From the NCBI GenBank assembly GCA_918285425.1, contig CAKJZE010000017.1, positions 1 through 34,420 on the forward strand: 34,420 bases of DNA. The letters are read 5' to 3'. The notes under the pieces were generated by a model. That model made no database searches and had not been told where the DNA came from. It saw only the letters and a program-made list of their open reading frames with translations. Positions 30,518-34,420 of this stretch are shown here, piece after piece. Position 1 is the stretch's first letter. Every line of letters begins with the position of its first letter. The DNA is from Clostridiales bacterium (GTDB lineage Bacteria > Bacillota > Clostridia > Christensenellales > UBA1242). Both the position numbers and the translations under genes were made by a program.

Positions 30518-31870
30518 TTATTCAGCAAGTCCAATAAATTCTGCAGCTTTTGCCTCATCAGGAGTTTCAAGCTTAATTCTGTACATATACGTTAAATTTG
30601 TACTTGAATCTTCGCAGAAGCAATAAAGATATCCATTTATAATTTCAGGAGCCATCAATTCATCAGCATCTTTAATTTTAGAGGTTGACAACTGAACAGG
30701 TATTTTTTCTTCCTCATCAGCCCAGTTTTGGAATTTACTTTTATAGATAATACTTGAACTTTGATAGATTACCCAGTCACCATCTACGCCAATAAATGTA
30801 ATTTTTTCATCGCTGTCAAATTCATGAAAATTCTGATTTGTCATCACTCCATTATTCCAAGTTATGCTTCTTAACACTTCATCTTCATAAACCAAAACTG
30901 TCAACTTGCCATCTTGAGCCAAAAAGATGATATTTTCATAGTTGTTATAGCAAACTGCCGCATCTGCATCAAAGCTTAAAGTATCTTCCCCTGATGTAAT
31001 TGCTTTAGCATATATAGCAGAGTCATATGAATAGATGAGTTTGTCACCTTTAACCGTTAAAAGCGTAACATCTTTACCACTGTTCATCAAAATCTCACCC
31101 TTTCCATCTGGAAGAACTTTGTATACTTTCACTCCTCTTTTTACTACATCATCATCACCATAAGAGAGAGTATAATAAACATAACCATCAGCAACAGAAT
31201 CAGTATTTTCGTCACTTATAAGAGCAGATTTAACTTCTTCTTTAACAAATACACTTGTCACCTTATCTCCCATAAGTAAAGAGGTCAATGTGGCACTATT
31301 TTTTTCAAATATAACAAGATAAAGACTTGTGCTCTGCTTTACGAATCCAAATGTAAGGTCATCATCACTGGCATTTGATGTATAAAGCAATTGATCTTTT
31401 TTATTTACAAGATCATACCTTCTGAACTCTGTTTTACCATAAAGCATTTCACCAGATTTATTTTTTTCAGTACATGGAGTTGTATAGTACAAGAAATCAC
31501 CATAGATTCTTATTGAACCATACTTAAAACCAACAAGTTTATTGATAACAAGCTCAATTTGATCAAATGACTTAATTTCATTGCCATCATCATCAGTGGT
31601 TGTATTATAAAGAATATTTCCTTCAGCATCGGCTTTCACACGGTAAAGAGCACCATTGACAATATTCCCCGTAACATTTGATTTACTTGCAGTTTTTGTT
31701 CCGTTAACAAAATACAGCCAACCATCATAATATACAGATACACCACCGTTTGAAACCACACCTTCAGAACTGTTAGTTGTTGCGCTTAAATTATTATCAC
31801 AAGCTGTAAAAGTAAACAGTGTGCACAAACATAATACAAAAGCAAATAATGATTTAATAATTTTTTTCAT
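30518..31870 (-). CDS. Lipoprotein with DUF5050-like beta-propeller domain
   Basis: 450 aa. A lipoprotein signal ends in the lipobox FTFTAC with C24, so the protein is tethered to the outside of the membrane. The rest consists of repeated four-stranded blades such as VYYDGWLYFVNG, IRIYGDFLYYTTPC, VADGYVYYTLSYGDD and INGYLYCFCEDSS, the pattern of DUF5050/six-bladed propellers. The role is unknown; such proteins often bind ligands or partners at the cell wall. The start is ATG 31868-31870, with AAAGGA 9 nt upstream; an in-frame ATG three codons earlier and a TTG before it are badly spaced. Confidence 0.85.
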   Translation of the reverse strand: MKKIIKSLFAFVLCLCTLFTFTACDNNLSATTNSSEGVVSNGGVSVYYDGWLYFVNGTKTASKSNVTGNIVNGALYRVKADAEGNILYNTTTDDDGNEIKSFDQIELVINKLVGFKYGSIRIYGDFLYYTTPCTEKNKSGEMLYGKTEFRRYDLVNKKDQLLYTSNASDDDLTFGFVKQSTSLYLVIFEKNSATLTSLLMGDKVTSVFVKEEVKSALISDENTDSVADGYVYYTLSYGDDDVVKRGVKVYKVLPDGKGEILMNSGKDVTLLTVKGDKLIYSYDSAIYAKAITSGEDTLSFDADAAVCYNNYENIIFLAQDGKLTVLVYEDEVLRSITWNNGVMTNQNFHEFDSDEKITFIGVDGDWVIYQSSSIIYKSKFQNWADEEEKIPVQLSTSKIKDADELMAPEIINGYLYCFCEDSSTNLTYMYRIKLETPDEAKAAEFIGLAE

Positions 31871-31909
31871 TTTGTTCATTCCTTTCAGCAATATTTAATT
31901 CACCTTATA

Positions 31910-31938
31910 AATATATAATTATTATCGTCATTTGTCAA
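31910..31938 (-). promoter_or_regulatory. Promoter of the lipoprotein gene
   Basis: TTGACA (31933-31938), 17-nt spacer, TATATT (31910-31915), 40 nt before the start codon. Confidence 0.75.
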
Positions 31939-31951
31939 CCATTATTTAAAA

Positions 31952-32710
31952 TCAATGTCTTAAAATCAAATTTTCTTCAAAATACAACTCTCCATCACTA
32001 GCCCGTCTGAAAGATAAAAACACACCCTGCTGACCATTTTGAAAAGTTTGAGAAGTAATATAACAATATTGTCCAACATCTGCTGGCACAATAGCCTCTG
32101 GTTTTTCACAACCAACTGCAAGCAAAAATGGCTTGTTATCACGATAAATTATTCCCAGATAAGAATTCTCATCACCATTTTTGCATTCTATAAATTTTGA
32201 ACATTTAAACATATTTTCCAAATCTTTATTTCGTGAAAAAACTGAAAACAAGTGAATCAAATTGTCTTTAATTTGATCAAAAAATGTATCATTTCTTACA
32301 ACATTAAAAAGTTTATATACAAGATCATCTGTCACTTTATTTTTATTTATCACGAATTGTCTTTCATTTTTTAATTTTAAATACTGTTGATCAATAGCTT
32401 TTAAAATTTTACCAAGCTTACCAACATTATTGTATATGCCAATAAATTTTTCACCTTCACAATAAAGACAAAACAAATAACTCTCCTGTTTTGTAAATTC
32501 ATGGTCAAGTAAAAAAGTACTTTTATTGTCAATTTTTATCAATATACATTTTGTTTTAAAATGAATAAACAAATATTGTGCATCTTTGCGAGCATTGTCC
32601 AGTGTAATTATGGTTTTATCTGCTCGCTTTTGAGCACAAATAAACATACCAGACTGACAGCTCAACTCACCTTCTTTATAAAGTGACACAATAAATTGTT
32701 CATATTCCAT
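31952..32710 (-). CDS. Hypothetical protein, 252 aa
   Basis: No family recognised. Soluble; begins MEYEQFIVSLYKEGELSCQS and ends with a strand-rich part (VGQYCYITSQTFQNGQQGVF). An in-frame ATG 13 codons upstream lies inside the rsmA terminator and would add a hydrophobic stretch, so I prefer ATG 32708-32710. This start has no Shine-Dalgarno, but TG-T-TATTCT (32717-32725) ends 6 nt before it, so a leaderless mRNA is possible. Several Cys residues are scattered without a clear metal motif. Confidence 0.7.
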   Translation of the reverse strand: MEYEQFIVSLYKEGELSCQSGMFICAQKRADKTIITLDNARKDAQYLFIHFKTKCILIKIDNKSTFLLDHEFTKQESYLFCLYCEGEKFIGIYNNVGKLGKILKAIDQQYLKLKNERQFVINKNKVTDDLVYKLFNVVRNDTFFDQIKDNLIHLFSVFSRNKDLENMFKCSKFIECKNGDENSYLGIIYRDNKPFLLAVGCEKPEAIVPADVGQYCYITSQTFQNGQQGVFLSFRRASDGELYFEENLILRH

Positions 32711-32730
32711 ATAATAAGAATAACACAAAA

Positions 32731-32763
32731 AAATATAAAAAATAGACATAAAACTGTCTATTT
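32731..32763 (-). terminator. Terminator of tatD-rsmA
   Basis: AAATAGACA (32740-32748) pairs with TGTCTATTT (32755-32763) across a 6-nt loop; a T-rich tail follows on the minus strand. Confidence 0.78.
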
Positions 32764-32802
32764 TTGTAAAAAAGTGTGTTTATTAACAAAATTTTATACA
32801 TT

Positions 32803-33594
32803 TTACTTAAATAACTTTAAATAAACATCATAAAGTTGCTTTACGCTTAAAGCATCTGCTCGCTTTTGCAAAAGTTCATTTGATAACTTTTGTGACAACT
32901 GTTCTTTTGATATATCATAGCTGCTTACCAAATTATTTAATATTGTTTTTCTTTTCATTTTAAATACATTTTTTAAGAATTCAAAAAAGTCACTTGGATA
33001 ATTATTTTCTTTTGTATTCAGCAAAACAATACAGCTGTCAACTTTTGGTGCAGGCGTAAACATATTTCTTTTTACTTGTCTTACAATCTTTGCATCTGCA
33101 TTTGCACGAACATAGGCAGAAAAGTAACCATAATTACTGTTTTGTGCATCTGCAACAATGCGTTCCCCAACCTCTTTTTGCACCATTATAACAATAGTTT
33201 TTGGTCTGTAGGTTAAATCAAAAAGCTTGGTTATTATTGGTGTAGTAATATAGTATGGCAAATTGGCAACCACCTTAAAATTTTTGCCAGCAAGTTCATA
33301 AATTTTTTCCGCATTAATATTCAAAAAATCTTCATAAATAATATTTACGTTATTAAAATCAGCAAGATTTTGACTTAAAATACTTTCAAGTTCTCTGTCA
33401 ACTTCAAAAGAAATAACTTTCTTTGCAACTTTCGCGATCTCTTTTGTAAGAGTTCCTGCACCTGCACCAATTTCCACAACAACATCTTCACCAGTTACCC
33501 CAGCATCTCTAACTATTGATTGCAAAAGGTTGGTATCAGTCAAAAAATTCTGACCAAATCTTTTTTTGAAATTGATATTTTCAAAATTATTCAT
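32803..33594 (-). CDS. rsmA: 16S rRNA dimethyladenosine transferase KsgA/RsmA
   Basis: Dimethylates two adjacent adenosines in the 3' hairpin of 16S rRNA late in 30S assembly, using S-adenosylmethionine. The 263 aa contain KRFGQNFL at the N-terminus, the SAM-binding VEIGAGAGTLTKEIA, and the catalytic motif NLPYYITTPI, followed by MVQKEVGERIV and FTPAPKVDS. The start has AGAGGG about 7 nt upstream and lies 1 bp after the tatD stop, so they form an operon. The primase-like RNase M5 gene rnmV, which often stands between them in Bacillota, is absent here. Confidence 0.96.
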   Translation of the reverse strand: MNNFENINFKKRFGQNFLTDTNLLQSIVRDAGVTGEDVVVEIGAGAGTLTKEIAKVAKKVISFEVDRELESILSQNLADFNNVNIIYEDFLNINAEKIYELAGKNFKVVANLPYYITTPIITKLFDLTYRPKTIVIMVQKEVGERIVADAQNSNYGYFSAYVRANADAKIVRQVKRNMFTPAPKVDSCIVLLNTKENNYPSDFFEFLKNVFKMKRKTILNNLVSSYDISKEQLSQKLSNELLQKRADALSVKQLYDVYLKLFK

Positions 33595-33595
33595 A

Positions 33596-34363
33596 TTAAT
33601 CCCTCTTCATCTTTTTATAAACTCTGTATGTATTTTCAACAGTTTGATTGCAAAAACTTTCAAAATCCATTTCAAGCTCATCTGCTATTTTCTGTGCAGT
33701 CAGTCGCACATTTGCCGGAAAATTAACTTGTCCCCTATATGGCTCTGGAGAAAGGTGTGGGCTGTCTGTTTCCACCAATATTTTGTCAAGTGGCAATTCT
33801 TTCAAAAAACTGCGATCGGATTTTTTAAATGTGATATTTCCTGAAAAAGAAATATAAAATCCAAGTTCAATGAATTTTTGTGCATATTCTCTATTTTCAC
33901 TAAAACAGTGCATAACTCCCTTATTTTTTAACCTTGGGGCATATTCTTTTAAGATCTCATACGTATCTTGCACTGCGCTTCTTGTATGTATACAAACCGG
34001 CAAATCATACTTCACAGCGATTTCAAGCTGGTCTTTAAAAAGCTTAATTTGTTTTTCTTTATTGTTCTGAAAAACATGATAATCCAGCCCAATCTCTCCA
34101 ATTCCAATCACTTTGTCTTCAGCTGCAAGACGCTCAATAGTCTTTAAATCTTCCTCAGTTATATCATCAGCATATTCCGGATAAAGTCCAACAATAGCAT
34201 AGATATCTTTATTATTTTTGGCAAGCAAAACAGAGGCCTGTGAGTTCTTTGCATCTGTTCCAATTGTTATAATTTTCTCCAGACCATCTTTTTTCATGTC
34301 ACGAATAAGTTGTGGTGAATTTAATTCTTCATTTAATAAATGTGCATGTGAGTCAATAAGCAT
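33596..34363 (-). CDS. tatD: TatD-family metal-dependent DNase
   Basis: TIM-barrel metallohydrolase of the TatD/YcfH type, a 3'-5' exonuclease in characterised members. 255 aa with the metal ligands in order: DSHAHL (H6, H8), GEIGLDYH (Glu), CIHTRSA (His), MHCFSE (His) and VETDSPHLSP (Asp). The ATG is preceded by AAGGAG at about 8 nt. It leads the tatD-rsmA operon; its promoter is at or beyond the window end. Confidence 0.95.
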   Translation of the reverse strand: MLIDSHAHLLNEELNSPQLIRDMKKDGLEKIITIGTDAKNSQASVLLAKNNKDIYAIVGLYPEYADDITEEDLKTIERLAAEDKVIGIGEIGLDYHVFQNNKEKQIKLFKDQLEIAVKYDLPVCIHTRSAVQDTYEILKEYAPRLKNKGVMHCFSENREYAQKFIELGFYISFSGNITFKKSDRSFLKELPLDKILVETDSPHLSPEPYRGQVNFPANVRLTAQKIADELEMDFESFCNQTVENTYRVYKKMKRD

Positions 34364-34420
34364 TTTAATTTCTCCTTCATAAATTTAAATTTTAAGCATA
34401 TTTTTTAATATGAATAAAGT

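Noticed and set aside
32711-32749. N-terminal extension MSIFYIFLCYSYY of the 31952-32710 gene
   Set aside because: It is encoded within the terminator hairpin and tail of rsmA; a downstream ATG fits better.

Overview
The window is a low-GC bacterial chromosome segment. Ribosome-binding sites, sigma-A-type promoters, U-tailed terminators, a DUF4364 regulator and the gene content point to a Bacillota relative, most likely an uncultured Clostridia-class lineage. The standard code is used (Trp is TGG, TGA is a stop). There is no rRNA and no CRISPR array. There is one tRNA, tRNA-Glu(CTC).

Layout. 1-3340: str-type operon rpsL-rpsG-fusA on the minus strand, with fusA cut by the window edge. 3417-5068: three small minus-strand genes, one a HicB-like orphan. 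5109-8745: an ABC exporter preceded by what looks like a complete transcription-attenuation leader (promoter, 15-codon leader ORF, terminator containing the exporter's own ribosome-binding site), then a DUF4097-like surface beta-protein. 8777-12183: dnaB-alaS operon, with an unusually short AlaRS. 12261-14660: an AT-rich accessory island with a RelA/SpoT-synthetase-like protein, a small antisense ORF, a small HD alarmone-hydrolase-like protein, and a repeat-rich 467-bp spacer. 14661-19036: a divergent pair of VirB2-like pilin and VirD4-type coupling ATPase, then a large membrane-anchored surface protein. 19111-22505: PnuC-like transporter plus an unknown partner, next to an IS3-family element. 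22526-28510: rpsT, murI, and a comEC-holA-membrane protein-M28-like operon. 28523-34363: tRNA-Glu, several lineage-type hypotheticals, a DUF4364 regulator, a propeller lipoprotein, and tatD-rsmA.

Most of the window is housekeeping. Two places look like regulated or conflict systems. The first is the exporter leader at 6933-7120, where a 9-nt repeat at the leader stop codon could act as antiterminator; it resembles ribosome-mediated attenuation of drug exporters such as bmrBCD. The second is the synthetase/hydrolase pair at 12261-14193, which resembles toxSAS toxin-antitoxin pairs (FaRel/ATfaRel type). A third theme is that several genes (comEC, murI, the gene at 17251, possibly two more) have a -10 box only 6-7 nt before the start codon and no Shine-Dalgarno, as expected of leaderless mRNAs.
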